NCBI RefSeq assembly: GCF_019613795.1 | Contig: NZ_CP080429.1 | Coordinates: 711,501-775,500, forward strand | DNA length: 64,000 bases | Direction of reading: 5' to 3' | Origin: Flavobacterium litorale | GTDB taxonomy: Bacteria; Bacteroidota; Bacteroidia; Flavobacteriales; Flavobacteriaceae | Part shown: one piece after another, positions 1 to 8,347 of the stretch | Layout of the letters: every line of letters begins with the position of its first letter | Numbering within the stretch: the stretch's first letter is position 1 | The notes under the pieces: generated by a model | Told to the model about the DNA's origin: nothing | What the model saw: the letters and a program-made list of their open reading frames with translations, nothing else | The model's database searches: none | Made by a program: the position numbers and the translations under genes

Positions 1-1
1 A

Positions 2-34
2 ACACCTGCAAGGTTTTAAAAACCTTGCAGGTGT
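2..34. repeat. Perfect inverted repeat, solo form of the CCTGCAAG hairpin family
   Basis: Two perfectly complementary 15-base arms (2-16 and 20-34) surround a 3-base loop. Both outer arms are of the CCTGCAAG / CTTGCAGG type. Elsewhere in the window the family occurs as a doublet of two imperfect hairpins, so this copy looks like a collapsed version that lost its inner arms. It lies just downstream of the pgi stop and could also act in transcription termination, though no T-run follows. Confidence 0.8.
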
Positions 35-81
35 AATACTATGTACTTTTTACTATTTGACTAATGCCTTTTGGCTATTGC

Positions 82-1731
82 CTATTTATTACGTTTGGCT
101 AAAAAGGCTTTTAACAAGGCTGTTGTACTGCTATCGTGTGCTTTAACTTCGCCCGAATTAATTTCGCCTAAAATGGAGTTGGCTAATTGCTTGCCTAGCT
201 CTACGCCCCATTGGTCATAACTAAATATATTCCAGATAACACCTTGTACAAATATCTTGTGTTCGTACAATGCTACTAGTGCGCCTAATGCTTCTGGGGT
301 TAGTTTATCTATTAATAGCGTGTTGGTAGGCTTGTTACCTCTAAACACTTTAAACGGACGTAAAAAGTCGGCTTGCTCGCCTGTTACGCCTTTTGCATCA
401 AATTCTGCCTGTACCTGTTCTTCGGTTTTACCGTTAAGTAGGGCTTCGGTTTGTGCAAAAAAGTTGGACATTAATTTATCGTGGTGGTCTTGCTTGCCGT
501 GTAGTGGCTTAACAAAACCAATAAAATCGGTTGGGATGAGCTTTGTACCTTGATGAATTAACTGGAAAAACGCGTGTTGCGAGTTGGTGCCAGGTTCGCC
601 CCAAATAATAGTACCCGTTTGGTAGTTTACGGGGTAACCATCGCGCCCTACGCTTTTACCGTTGCTCTCCATAATACCTTGTTGCAGGTACGGTGCTAGT
701 TTTTGCAGGTATTGGGTATAGGGTATTAATGCCTCGCTTTCGGCACCAAAAAAGTTGTTGTACCAAATGCTAAGTAAACCGAGTACTACAGGTATATTCT
801 GGTCGTGCGGTGCGGTGCGAAAATGCTCGTCCATGCTGTGTGCACCTTGCAGTAGTTTATCGAAGTTATCGTACCCTACTGCTAAGGCTATAGATAAGCC
901 TACAGCACTCCATAACGAGAAACGACCACCAACCCAATCCCACATCGGGAAGATGTTTTCTTTATCAATACCAAACTCGGTAACGTTTTTTAGGTTGGTA
1001 CTTACCGCCACAAAATGCTTGGCTACATCGGTTTGCGTAGCGTGTTGCAAAAACCACTCTTTTGCCGTTGTAGCATTGCTTAGTGTTTCTTGCGTGGTAA
1101 AGGTTTTAGATACAATTACAAAAAGCGTAGTTTCGGGGTTTAACCCTTTAAGGCTTTCCATAACATGGTCGCCATCTACGTTAGAGATAAAACGTACGTC
1201 CAAATGGTTTTGGTAGTACGCTAATGCCTCGGTTACCATAGCAGGACCTAAGTCGGATCCGCCAATACCTATGTTTACCACATGGGTAAAGGCTTTGCCC
1301 GTATGCCCTTTCCTGTCGCCGTTAATTACGGCATCGGTAAATTGTTTTATGTTGTTTTTAACCGCGTGTACTTCGGGGATTACGTTTTGCCCATCTACCT
1401 GTACGTTTGCCGATGCTGGCGCGCGTAGTGCGGTGTGGAGTACTGCTCTGCCCTCTGTACGGTTAATAGCATCGCCCCCAAAATAGCTTTGTATTGCACC
1501 GCTAAGATCTACCTCCTTAGCTAAATCCTGCAACAAGTGGAGCGTTTTTTGGTTTACGATGTTTTTGGAATAGTCGACTAAAAAATCATTCCACTTAATG
1601 TGGAATTTTTCGCTTCGGTTGCCGTCTTCAGCAAACATATCTTGCATCGATGCGTATTGCATATCCGCAAAATGCGCCCTTAGTTCCTGCCACGCAACAG
1701 TACCTGAGGGATTGGTGTTTTGGAGTGCCAT
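82..1731 (-). CDS. pgi: Glucose-6-phosphate isomerase
   Basis: Interconverts glucose 6-phosphate and fructose 6-phosphate in glycolysis and gluconeogenesis; cytoplasmic. The 549-residue length is normal for the long bacterial PGI family. Visible motifs include GIGGSDLGP near residue 155, the GGRFSLWS signature in the middle, and ESNGKS around the catalytic glutamate. It is the last gene of a tight minus-strand cluster; only 2 bases separate its start from the M23 peptidase stop, so it is probably co-transcribed with the upstream genes. Confidence 0.97.
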   Translation of the reverse strand: MALQNTNPSGTVAWQELRAHFADMQYASMQDMFAEDGNRSEKFHIKWNDFLVDYSKNIVNQKTLHLLQDLAKEVDLSGAIQSYFGGDAINRTEGRAVLHTALRAPASANVQVDGQNVIPEVHAVKNNIKQFTDAVINGDRKGHTGKAFTHVVNIGIGGSDLGPAMVTEALAYYQNHLDVRFISNVDGDHVMESLKGLNPETTLFVIVSKTFTTQETLSNATTAKEWFLQHATQTDVAKHFVAVSTNLKNVTEFGIDKENIFPMWDWVGGRFSLWSAVGLSIALAVGYDNFDKLLQGAHSMDEHFRTAPHDQNIPVVLGLLSIWYNNFFGAESEALIPYTQYLQKLAPYLQQGIMESNGKSVGRDGYPVNYQTGTIIWGEPGTNSQHAFFQLIHQGTKLIPTDFIGFVKPLHGKQDHHDKLMSNFFAQTEALLNGKTEEQVQAEFDAKGVTGEQADFLRPFKVFRGNKPTNTLLIDKLTPEALGALVALYEHKIFVQGVIWNIFSYDQWGVELGKQLANSILGEINSGEVKAHDSSTTALLKAFLAKRNK

Positions 1732-1733
1732 AA

Positions 1734-2975
1734 TTACTTTTTAAATGTGATGTTAGAGATGCTGTCCAATTCCTTTTTTAACGGCTTCATGTGTTGCATA
1801 AATGCGGGTTTATATTTTTTAGCCATTGGCTTGGAACTTGGTAATTTTTGTTTGAGCGCATCTACCTGCACCCCATTTTTCCAGAAGCGGTAACACACGT
1901 GGGGTCCTGTTGCTAGCCCTGTGCTGCCTACAAGCCCTATTACGTCGCCTTGGTTTACGTACTGCCCCCTACGCACTTTTATTTTACTCATGTGTAGGTA
2001 TTGGGTGGTGTACGTACTGTTGTGTTTTATTTTTACGTAATTACCGTTACCCGATGTATAGCCTGCTGCTATAACTTTACCCGATGCAGTTGCCATAATG
2101 GGCGTACCACGTGGTGCAGCATAATCGGTACCTTTATGGGCTTTCCAGCGTTTTTGTACGGGGTGGAATCGCCTTGGCGAGAAACGCGAGCTGATACGGC
2201 TGTACTTTAGTGGTGCTTTTAAAAACATGCTACGGAGTACTTTAGCCTCTTCATCATAATAATCGGTAAGGTTTTTTTCGGGGTCTTGTTTAAAGGGGAA
2301 GGCGTATTTTTTGTTACCTCGTGTTTCAAAATAAGCAGCCTCAATACTTTCTAAACCAGCATATATGGTATCGCTAATGTAACGCTCGTTAATGGTTACG
2401 GCAAACTTATCGCCTTTTTGGATTTTAAAGAAATCAATAGACCACGCGTATATCTCGGATAGCTCTTGCGTAAGTGCAGCACTAGCACCAAGGTTTTGTA
2501 CGGTTTTGGATAACGACCCCTCTATAGCTGCTGCAATGGTACGGCGTTTTATGGTAAGCGGTCGGCTGCGTTTGTAGGCTTTCGCGATGGAGTCACGTAA
2601 ATCTATCACGTAATAATTTAACCTGTCGGCTTCGTACACAAAGACCTCTAAACTATCGGGATTTTTTTTGTTTTTGAGTAGCGTGTAGGGTTTACCTATA
2701 CGAATGTTACGGAGGTTAAAGCTATCGCGTATTGCCTCGGTAACGTTGTATACATCGCTAGCAGAATAGCCTTGTTTTTGGAGTAATCCGCCAAAAGTAT
2801 CGCCATTCTTTATAGTATCGTGTACTACATGGTAATTGTTTAGCACAAAGCCAAACTCTTTTTTTACCGTTTCTTTTTTAGCTACGGGTTGTTTTTTATC
2901 TTCTTTTTTATCATCGCCACAGGCTACTAGGGTTAGTACTAAAAGTAGGGCTGTAAGATATTTTAATTTCGGCAT
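1734..2975 (-). CDS. M23-family peptidoglycan metallopeptidase lipoprotein
   Basis: A 413-residue predicted lipoprotein: a hydrophobic N-terminus ends in LVACG, giving a lipobox Cys at residue 19. A LysM/OapA-like region follows (about 45-110), then a C-terminal LytM/M23 domain (about 265-375). Zinc and catalytic motif residues visible are His280, Asp284 (HKGTD) and His359. The usual second His of the HxH motif is replaced by Cys361 (GPHVC). The family cleaves peptide cross-links in peptidoglycan; the substitution may change zinc binding or simply mark a Bacteroidota subfamily. It sits 14 bases downstream of kynA and directly upstream of pgi. Confidence 0.88.
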   Translation of the reverse strand: MPKLKYLTALLLVLTLVACGDDKKEDKKQPVAKKETVKKEFGFVLNNYHVVHDTIKNGDTFGGLLQKQGYSASDVYNVTEAIRDSFNLRNIRIGKPYTLLKNKKNPDSLEVFVYEADRLNYYVIDLRDSIAKAYKRSRPLTIKRRTIAAAIEGSLSKTVQNLGASAALTQELSEIYAWSIDFFKIQKGDKFAVTINERYISDTIYAGLESIEAAYFETRGNKKYAFPFKQDPEKNLTDYYDEEAKVLRSMFLKAPLKYSRISSRFSPRRFHPVQKRWKAHKGTDYAAPRGTPIMATASGKVIAAGYTSGNGNYVKIKHNSTYTTQYLHMSKIKVRRGQYVNQGDVIGLVGSTGLATGPHVCYRFWKNGVQVDALKQKLPSSKPMAKKYKPAFMQHMKPLKKELDSISNITFKK

Positions 2976-2989
2976 TTTAAATTAATCTG

Positions 2990-3922
2990 TTATACGTTTT
3001 CGCCCCATGTGTCCAATTCCTCCTGCGTCCATAATTCAGGGAAAAATATTCGGCGTTGGTACTTAGGGTGCATGTATTTTTTCCAGTCGCTACCTCCTGT
3101 AGCTTCCTGTGGTCCGTCTTGGCTCTCTATGTATTTTGCAGCAGCGTGGTAATGCCCCATTACCCATGTTACGTTTACGGTATAATCGTAATGGCGCATG
3201 GCTTTTACTAGCATAGCGTCCTTCTGGTCGGCTTCGGGCAGTTGTTTAAACTTACGCCAAATGTTTATGGTGTTGTATTTTTCCATATAACGCAGAAATC
3301 CTGCTTTATATTTCTTTTCAAAAGCTTTTATTAGGTAGCTTTTTTCGCCCGTTTCATAATCTTTACCTGCTGCCTGCCAATACAGGTGCTCAAAAGCATG
3401 CTCGTAAGGCGTGTTGCGGTCTATGGTTTTGCGGTAACGGTTATCTATAAGGTTAATTAAATCGGTGCTAGCAAATTCTATTAGGCGGTATTGCGCACTC
3501 TGGAAACCACTGGCTGGTGTTAGTGTGTTTCGGAATTTCATGTACTGGGCTACCTCCATACCATCGCCCATAATATCAAACGATGTGGTTAGCATATCAA
3601 AGTAACGGCTAATGCGCATTAACTTCTCGGTAAACATGCTGGTACTTGGGGCTTCGGTTTCGCAGAGTTGCTCTGCCTCCCAAAGTATCATTTTAAATAG
3701 CAGCTCGTTTACTTGGTGGTACATTATAAATACCATCTCGTCGGGCAGCGTGGTGCGTTGTATTTGTAGGTTGAGTAGTGCATCGGTTTGGATGTAATCC
3801 CAATATGTTATTGGTTTTGCCCAACGCAAGCCCTCTAGGTGGGTTTCGGTTTTTTGGTTTATGGCGCTAAATTTTTCTTCTAGTGCGCTTAGCTTATCCT
3901 GTATGGCTGTGGTTAACTCCAT
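2990..3922 (-). CDS. kynA: Tryptophan 2,3-dioxygenase
   Basis: Haem enzyme opening the indole ring of tryptophan to N-formylkynurenine, the first step of the kynurenine route. The 310-residue protein shows the family motif around HQVNELLFK (His near residue 69) and a late ATGGSDW glycine-rich segment corresponding to the TGGS-type substrate loop. It lies 11 bases downstream of the DUF3108 gene and 14 bases upstream of the M23 gene, in one likely operon. Tyrosine catabolic genes lie just upstream, so this segment gathers aromatic amino-acid breakdown functions. Confidence 0.93.
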   Translation of the reverse strand: MELTTAIQDKLSALEEKFSAINQKTETHLEGLRWAKPITYWDYIQTDALLNLQIQRTTLPDEMVFIMYHQVNELLFKMILWEAEQLCETEAPSTSMFTEKLMRISRYFDMLTTSFDIMGDGMEVAQYMKFRNTLTPASGFQSAQYRLIEFASTDLINLIDNRYRKTIDRNTPYEHAFEHLYWQAAGKDYETGEKSYLIKAFEKKYKAGFLRYMEKYNTINIWRKFKQLPEADQKDAMLVKAMRHYDYTVNVTWVMGHYHAAAKYIESQDGPQEATGGSDWKKYMHPKYQRRIFFPELWTQEELDTWGENV

Positions 3923-3933
3923 TGGTTATGTGT

Positions 3934-4698
3934 TTAGGTTGGTTTAAAGGGGTGTTTTAGCCCCTTGTATTCTACAAGATCTGCCTTTAACGAGCCTACG
4001 GCTAGGCTGGCTTTTATACGTAAAGGTATCTTATTTTTATCGTCTGATATCCAAACGGTTAAACTTTCTTCTTCTTTAAATACACGTCCTGCTTGTACGT
4101 AGGGTCTGAATACCATAGCAGAAACGTCTCCAAATTTAGTTGATAATTTTTCCCTGCCAATGAATTTGAGTTTGAATTTGGTGGTTTCGTCGTCAAAAAA
4201 CATGTTTACGGTAATCGATTCTCCTATCTTTAGGTTATCCACATCGGGGTGGTTGCGCAGGTAGTAAAACGTAGATACCATATCTTGCACGTTGGCGGGT
4301 ACTTTTATTACTTTTTCGGTTTTATGTTTGTAGTCTTTTACCAGTACGGTGTGGTCGTCTTGGTCAAAATAGCCCTCTTGGTTTTTGGTGTAGCCACCTT
4401 CATCTATTTTACGTACAAATTGGTAGGGTATTGTAGTTACTTTATCAAAATAACTCTCGTACCTATCGTCTACCTTAAAAAAGAAACGGGTCATGCCTGT
4501 GGTGCGCCCTTTGCCTACTACATGGTGTACGTGTTTGCCTTGCCTTACAGCATCTTTAACCTCGAGGGTGGCATAGCCTGCATTTACAATTCCGTAATGT
4601 ATCCTAAATTTAAAATATTCGCCTGTAGAAAAGGCTGTTTGCGAAAACGCCCCTACGCCCATTAGTAAAAGCAAAAGTGTTGCTACGATTTTTTTCAT
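3934..4698 (-). CDS. DUF3108 domain-containing exported protein
   Basis: A 254-residue protein with a clear N-terminal signal peptide ending near FSQ (residues 1-20), then a beta-rich body matching the DUF3108 family of periplasmic or outer-membrane-associated proteins. Typical features are the early YGIVNAGYATLEV segment and the late LTVWISDDKNKIPLRIK segment. The function is unknown. It is the first gene of a packed cluster continuing into kynA, the M23 lipoprotein and pgi, so its promoter probably drives all four. Confidence 0.85.
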   Translation of the reverse strand: MKKIVATLLLLLMGVGAFSQTAFSTGEYFKFRIHYGIVNAGYATLEVKDAVRQGKHVHHVVGKGRTTGMTRFFFKVDDRYESYFDKVTTIPYQFVRKIDEGGYTKNQEGYFDQDDHTVLVKDYKHKTEKVIKVPANVQDMVSTFYYLRNHPDVDNLKIGESITVNMFFDDETTKFKLKFIGREKLSTKFGDVSAMVFRPYVQAGRVFKEEESLTVWISDDKNKIPLRIKASLAVGSLKADLVEYKGLKHPFKPT

Positions 4699-4761
4699 AA
4701 TCTAATTTTTGATTTGGTGACGTTAGGGATAAGGCAATTTCTGTTCCAAAAATAATAAAAC

Positions 4762-4796
4762 AAAAAAACCCAGTCAAAATAATGACTAGGTTTTTA
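4762..4796. terminator. Bidirectional intrinsic terminator between hppD and the DUF3108 gene
   Basis: A run of A, a short GC stem (ACCcAGTCA / TGACTaGGT) and a run of T form a terminator-like hairpin readable on both strands. It lies about 200 bases past the hppD stop, so it should separate hppD from the DUF3108-kynA-M23-pgi transcript. Confidence 0.75.
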
Positions 4797-4876
4797 TGCT
4801 ATTAACCAACCAAAAACTATAAATTATGAAAATTTATGGCTAAGAAGGATTTATTCTGCACTACCTTCTTTTTTGC
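4762..4876 (-). ncRNA. Possible short structured transcript in the hppD / DUF3108 gap
   Basis: On the minus strand a TACATTTG box (4889-4882) resembles the Bacteroidota -7 motif. About 80 bases further on lies the terminator at 4796-4762. The interval contains an inverted repeat (AAGAAGG at 4842-4848, CCTTCTT at 4864-4870) and an A/T-rich inverted repeat near 4829. An ATG at 4894 opens a 25-codon frame ending before the terminator. No good -33 TTTG was found. It could be a small RNA, a leader peptide transcript or nothing. The rest of the 300-base gap shows no other gene. Confidence 0.22.
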
Positions 4877-4998
4877 GAGTGCAAATGTATTCATATTGTT
4901 GAGGATTTTTTTGTGAAAAATCAACTTTAACACATTATCCTCAAAAAAATAGCTATTGGTTAGCCTAAAATTACACATACTGTAATTTTGAGGTTGTT

Positions 4999-6159
4999 TT
5001 ATAATGTTCCTCGCAATGCTTGTTCGCGTTCTATGCTTTCAAACAGGGCTTTAAAGTTACCTGCTCCAAAACCACGTGCGCCCATACGTTGTATTATTTC
5101 GTAAAACAATGTTGGTCTGTCCTCTACAGGTTTAGTAAATATTTGTAATAAATACCCTTCTTCATCGGCATCTATCATAATGGCAAGGCTTTCTAGTACA
5201 TTCATGTCTTCTTTCATCATCTCCATGTGCTCGCCCAATCGTTCGGGTATGGCTTCGTAATAAGCGTGCGGTGGTGCCGATAGGAATTCTACACCACGTG
5301 CTCTAAGCTCTGTAACGGTTTTTATAATATCGTCCGTAGCTATGGCAATGTGCTGTACGCCCGGACCGCCGTAAAAATCGAGATATTCTTCTATCTGCGA
5401 ACGTTTTTTACCTTCGGCTGGTTCGTTTATCGGGAATTTTATACGCCCGTTACCGTTACTCATTACTTTACTCATTAGTGCCGAGTATTCGGTATGGATT
5501 TGCTTATCATCAAACGACAGGAAGTTTACAAAGCCCATTACGTCTTCGTACCATTTTACCCATTTGTTCATTTCGTTCCAACCTACGTTGCCCACCATGT
5601 GGTCTACATACTTAAGCCCTGTTGGGGTTGGGTTGTAATCGCTTTTCCACTCTTGGTAGCCTGGTAAAAATACACCGTTGTAGTTTTTACGCTCTACAAA
5701 CATGTGTACGGTTTCGCCATAGGTGTAAATACCTGCGCGTACTACCTCGCCAAACTCGTCTGTTTCTACAGTTGGCTCCATGTATACTTTTGCGCCACGG
5801 CTTGTCGTTTCTTCAAACGATTTGCGTGCATCGTCCACCCAAAGGGCAATTACTTTTACGCCATCGCCGTGTTTTACAATGTGGTCGTTTATTGGAGAAT
5901 CGGGGGTTAGTGGTGTGGTTAGTACTAAACGAATTTTATCTTGTTGTAGCACGTAACTCGCACGGTCTTTCATACCCGTTTCTAAACCTGCATAGGCTAA
6001 CGATTGGTAACCGAATGCTGTTTTATAGTAATGGGCTGCCTGTTTGGCGTTACCCACATAAAATTCTACGTAATCTGTTCCTAAAAGTGGAAGGAAATCT
6101 TGCGCGCCCTCAAATATTTTTTCGAGACCATATTCTACGCTTTTAACTTCTTTGCTCAT
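4999..6159 (-). CDS. hppD: 4-hydroxyphenylpyruvate dioxygenase
   Basis: Fe(II) enzyme converting 4-hydroxyphenylpyruvate to homogentisate in tyrosine degradation. The 386-residue protein has two vicinal-oxygen-chelate halves. The predicted iron ligands are His187 (KYVDHMVG), His270 (GVQHIAI) and Glu354 (TLFYEIIQR), all present. The C-terminus GARGFGAGNFKALFESIE is the family closing helix that covers the active site. It lies 97 bases downstream of hmgA, which acts on its product, and the two are probably co-transcribed. Confidence 0.96.
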   Translation of the reverse strand: MSKEVKSVEYGLEKIFEGAQDFLPLLGTDYVEFYVGNAKQAAHYYKTAFGYQSLAYAGLETGMKDRASYVLQQDKIRLVLTTPLTPDSPINDHIVKHGDGVKVIALWVDDARKSFEETTSRGAKVYMEPTVETDEFGEVVRAGIYTYGETVHMFVERKNYNGVFLPGYQEWKSDYNPTPTGLKYVDHMVGNVGWNEMNKWVKWYEDVMGFVNFLSFDDKQIHTEYSALMSKVMSNGNGRIKFPINEPAEGKKRSQIEEYLDFYGGPGVQHIAIATDDIIKTVTELRARGVEFLSAPPHAYYEAIPERLGEHMEMMKEDMNVLESLAIMIDADEEGYLLQIFTKPVEDRPTLFYEIIQRMGARGFGAGNFKALFESIEREQALRGTL

Positions 6160-6222
6160 TGTGTCTATTTTTATATACTACCAGCTATGGGCAGTATTAA
6201 TTTTTAATCTTGTTTTTTTTAG

Positions 6223-6243
6223 CCCCTCGCTTTCGGAGAGGGG
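6223..6243. repeat. Short GC-rich hairpin between hmgA and hppD
   Basis: CCCCTC and GAGGGG arms with a 9-base loop lie in the 97-base gap. There is no T-run on the reading strand, so it is more likely an mRNA-processing or stability hairpin, or a scrap of an intergenic repeat, than a terminator. Confidence 0.5.
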
Positions 6244-6256
6244 TTGGGGAGAGGGT

Positions 6257-7414
6257 TTATTCTACCCAGCTTTTGTAGTACTCACCATCGTCTAACCCCA
6301 TGGCTAGTTTGGTTACTTTTAGTGGGCGGAAGGTATCTACCATTACGGCAAGCTCCTCTGTTACCGTTTCGCCAATACTACGCTCGGTAGCACCAGGTGC
6401 TGGCCCGTGTGGTATGCCTTTAGGGTGCAGGGTAATGTGCCCCTGCTCTATATTGTTACGGCTCATAAAATCGCCATCTACATAGTACAGTACCTCATCA
6501 CTATCTATATTACTGTGGTTGTAAGGTGCTGGTATCGATTTTGGGTGATAGTCGTACAGCCTTGGGCAGAACGAGCATATTACAAACGTACTCGTTTCAA
6601 ACGTTTGGTGTATTGGTGGCGGTAAGTGTACCCTACCCGTTATAGGCTCGAAGTTGTGAATGCTAAAGGCGTACGGAAAGTTATAGCCGTCCCACCCTAT
6701 TACATCAAACGGGTGTGTGGCGTATATCATTTCGTGCATCATGCCCTCTTTTTTTATTTTGATGAGGAAATCGCCTTTCTCATCGTACGTTTCAAGCTCC
6801 TGCGGTAGTTTAAAATCGCGCTCACAAAACGGCGAATGTTCTAGTAACTGTCCACTTTCGTTTTTGTAACGCTTAGGTGTGTACATTGGTGCTATCGACT
6901 CTACGTAGAACAATCGGTTATCTTCCGTATCAAAATCTATTTGGTAAATCATACCACGTGGTATAATCAAATAATCGCCGTACTCAAACGGTATGTTACC
7001 CATAAAGGTGCGCAATGTACCCGTACCTTTATGAATGAAAATCATTTCGTCGGCATCGGCATTTTTATAAAAATACTCGCGTAACGATTTACGGGGTGCT
7101 GCTAACCCAACAATACAATCGCTATTTACTAGCATGGGTTTACGGCTCTGTAAAAAGTCGTCCTCAGGCTCTAGTTCAAAACCTTTTAGTAATAACGATT
7201 TTATGTTTTTATCAATCGCTATCTCAGGTTCTACCGAGTACGATTTTACGATTTCTTTTACCTGTGTAGGGCGGTGTACTTGGTACAGTAATGAGGAGTG
7301 CCCGTTAAAGCCCTCTGTCCCGAAAAGTTGCTCGTAATAAAGCCCTCCGTCGGGTTTCTCAAACTGTACGTGCCTTTTTTGTGGAAATTCTCCAAGTTTA
7401 TGGTATATAGGCAT
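6257..7414 (-). CDS. hmgA: Homogentisate 1,2-dioxygenase
   Basis: Non-haem iron enzyme opening the ring of homogentisate to maleylacetoacetate, the step after hppD in tyrosine breakdown. The 385-residue cupin-type protein is shorter than the ~430-residue human and proteobacterial enzymes, as is common for Bacteroidota members. Conserved His-rich segments include PPIHQTFETSTFV and LHPKGIPHGPAPG. Fumarylacetoacetase, needed to finish the pathway, is not in this window. It appears to be the first gene of the hmgA-hppD unit. Confidence 0.92.
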   Translation of the reverse strand: MPIYHKLGEFPQKRHVQFEKPDGGLYYEQLFGTEGFNGHSSLLYQVHRPTQVKEIVKSYSVEPEIAIDKNIKSLLLKGFELEPEDDFLQSRKPMLVNSDCIVGLAAPRKSLREYFYKNADADEMIFIHKGTGTLRTFMGNIPFEYGDYLIIPRGMIYQIDFDTEDNRLFYVESIAPMYTPKRYKNESGQLLEHSPFCERDFKLPQELETYDEKGDFLIKIKKEGMMHEMIYATHPFDVIGWDGYNFPYAFSIHNFEPITGRVHLPPPIHQTFETSTFVICSFCPRLYDYHPKSIPAPYNHSNIDSDEVLYYVDGDFMSRNNIEQGHITLHPKGIPHGPAPGATERSIGETVTEELAVMVDTFRPLKVTKLAMGLDDGEYYKSWVE

Positions 7415-7699
7415 GATTAGATGTATTTAGTTATTAAACAGTAGGTTAAAAATGGAATTGTAGGTACAATTGCCTCACTCAGGATTTCTCTTAATGAGGA
7501 ATTTTAAATAGCTTAATAAACCGTGCCATTGCGAATTCATGTAACAAATATCGGAAAAATTTAATTTTTGATGGTGGTTTTTCCAAAAAAATGAGAAAGA
7601 TTGTAGTATTGGTAAAATTAGCTGTATTAGTTGGCAGTTTTTAGGTTGTATTACACCAAAAGCAATACTCGGTTGTAAACATTAATATTGCGCATGCAC

Positions 7700-8190
7700 C
7701 CTCCTACAAGGTCTGTCCGATCTTGTAGGGTAGGTATTAGAATTTACAAAATGCTTTTAAAAACCTTGTAGGACATTACAATTTAGCTGTACAAGTAAAA
7801 AAGCAAACACTATAAACCAAAGGCATCATCCTGCAAGGTCTGACAGACTTTGTAGGTATAAAATAAACTGTTTACCATATAATAATAAAACCTACAAGGT
7901 TTTGAAAACCTTGCAAGGCATTACAATATAGCAACATAAATAAACACGTAAACCAAAGGCACTATCCTGTAAGGTCCGCACAACTTTGTATGTGTAAGAA
8001 TTTATATCCCGTTTATAGAAAACTACAAGGTTTGAAAACCTTGCAGGATATCACAATGTAATTAGAGTGTAACAGCATAAGTAAACACTGCAAACAAAAG
8101 GTATCATCCTGCAAGGTCTGACAGACCTTGTAGGTGTAAACTACACCCGTACTAAACAAATCTACAAGGTTACAAAACCTTGCAGGATAA
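7700..8190. repeat. Tandem array of hairpin doublets upstream of the NSS transporter
   Basis: The 933-base gap between hmgA and the NSS gene (divergent genes) holds about four units of 127-142 bases. Each has a first hairpin of the CCTGCAAGGTCT...CTTGTAGG type (starting near 7703, 7830, 7966 and 8108) and a second of the CCTACAAGGTTT...CTTGCAGG type (near 7761, 7891, 8023 and 8162). The first unit is the most diverged. Flanking text such as AACCAAAGGCATCATC repeats too, so whole units were duplicated. I find no protein-coding gene in the gap. Confidence 0.88.
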
Positions 8191-8286
8191 TACACATCTA
8201 AAAAACAGGCTACTACACTTTTTGCAACATTTTAGTTAAAATGTTTTACGGATGTTTATTTTAATAGCCGTAAATCTTCACTTTTA

Positions 8287-8316
8287 TTTGATTTTTGGTT
8301 TGTTTTCCTATCTTTG
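8287..8316 (+). promoter_or_regulatory. Bacteroidota-type promoter of the NSS transporter gene
   Basis: TTTG (8287-8290), an 18-base spacer and TATCTTTG (8309-8316) fit the -33/-7 consensus. Transcription would start near 8323, giving a leader of about 25 bases before the ATG at 8348. Confidence 0.7.
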
Positions 8317-8347
8317 AAACCTATTTAACAAACCAATAACATTTTTT

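Noticed and set aside
257..1486. Plus-strand open frames across pgi
   Set aside because: They lie antisense to a clear pgi gene and encode Ser/Cys-rich shadow sequence without motifs.
7700..8190. CRISPR-like array of regular repeats
   Set aside because: Units are 127-142 bases with palindromes and similar, not unique, spacers, and no cas genes are near. It is a hairpin repeat array.
8013..8195. 60-codon minus-strand frame in the hairpin array
   Set aside because: It consists of repeat sequence; similar frames in other repeats (11534-12079) have no conserved motif.
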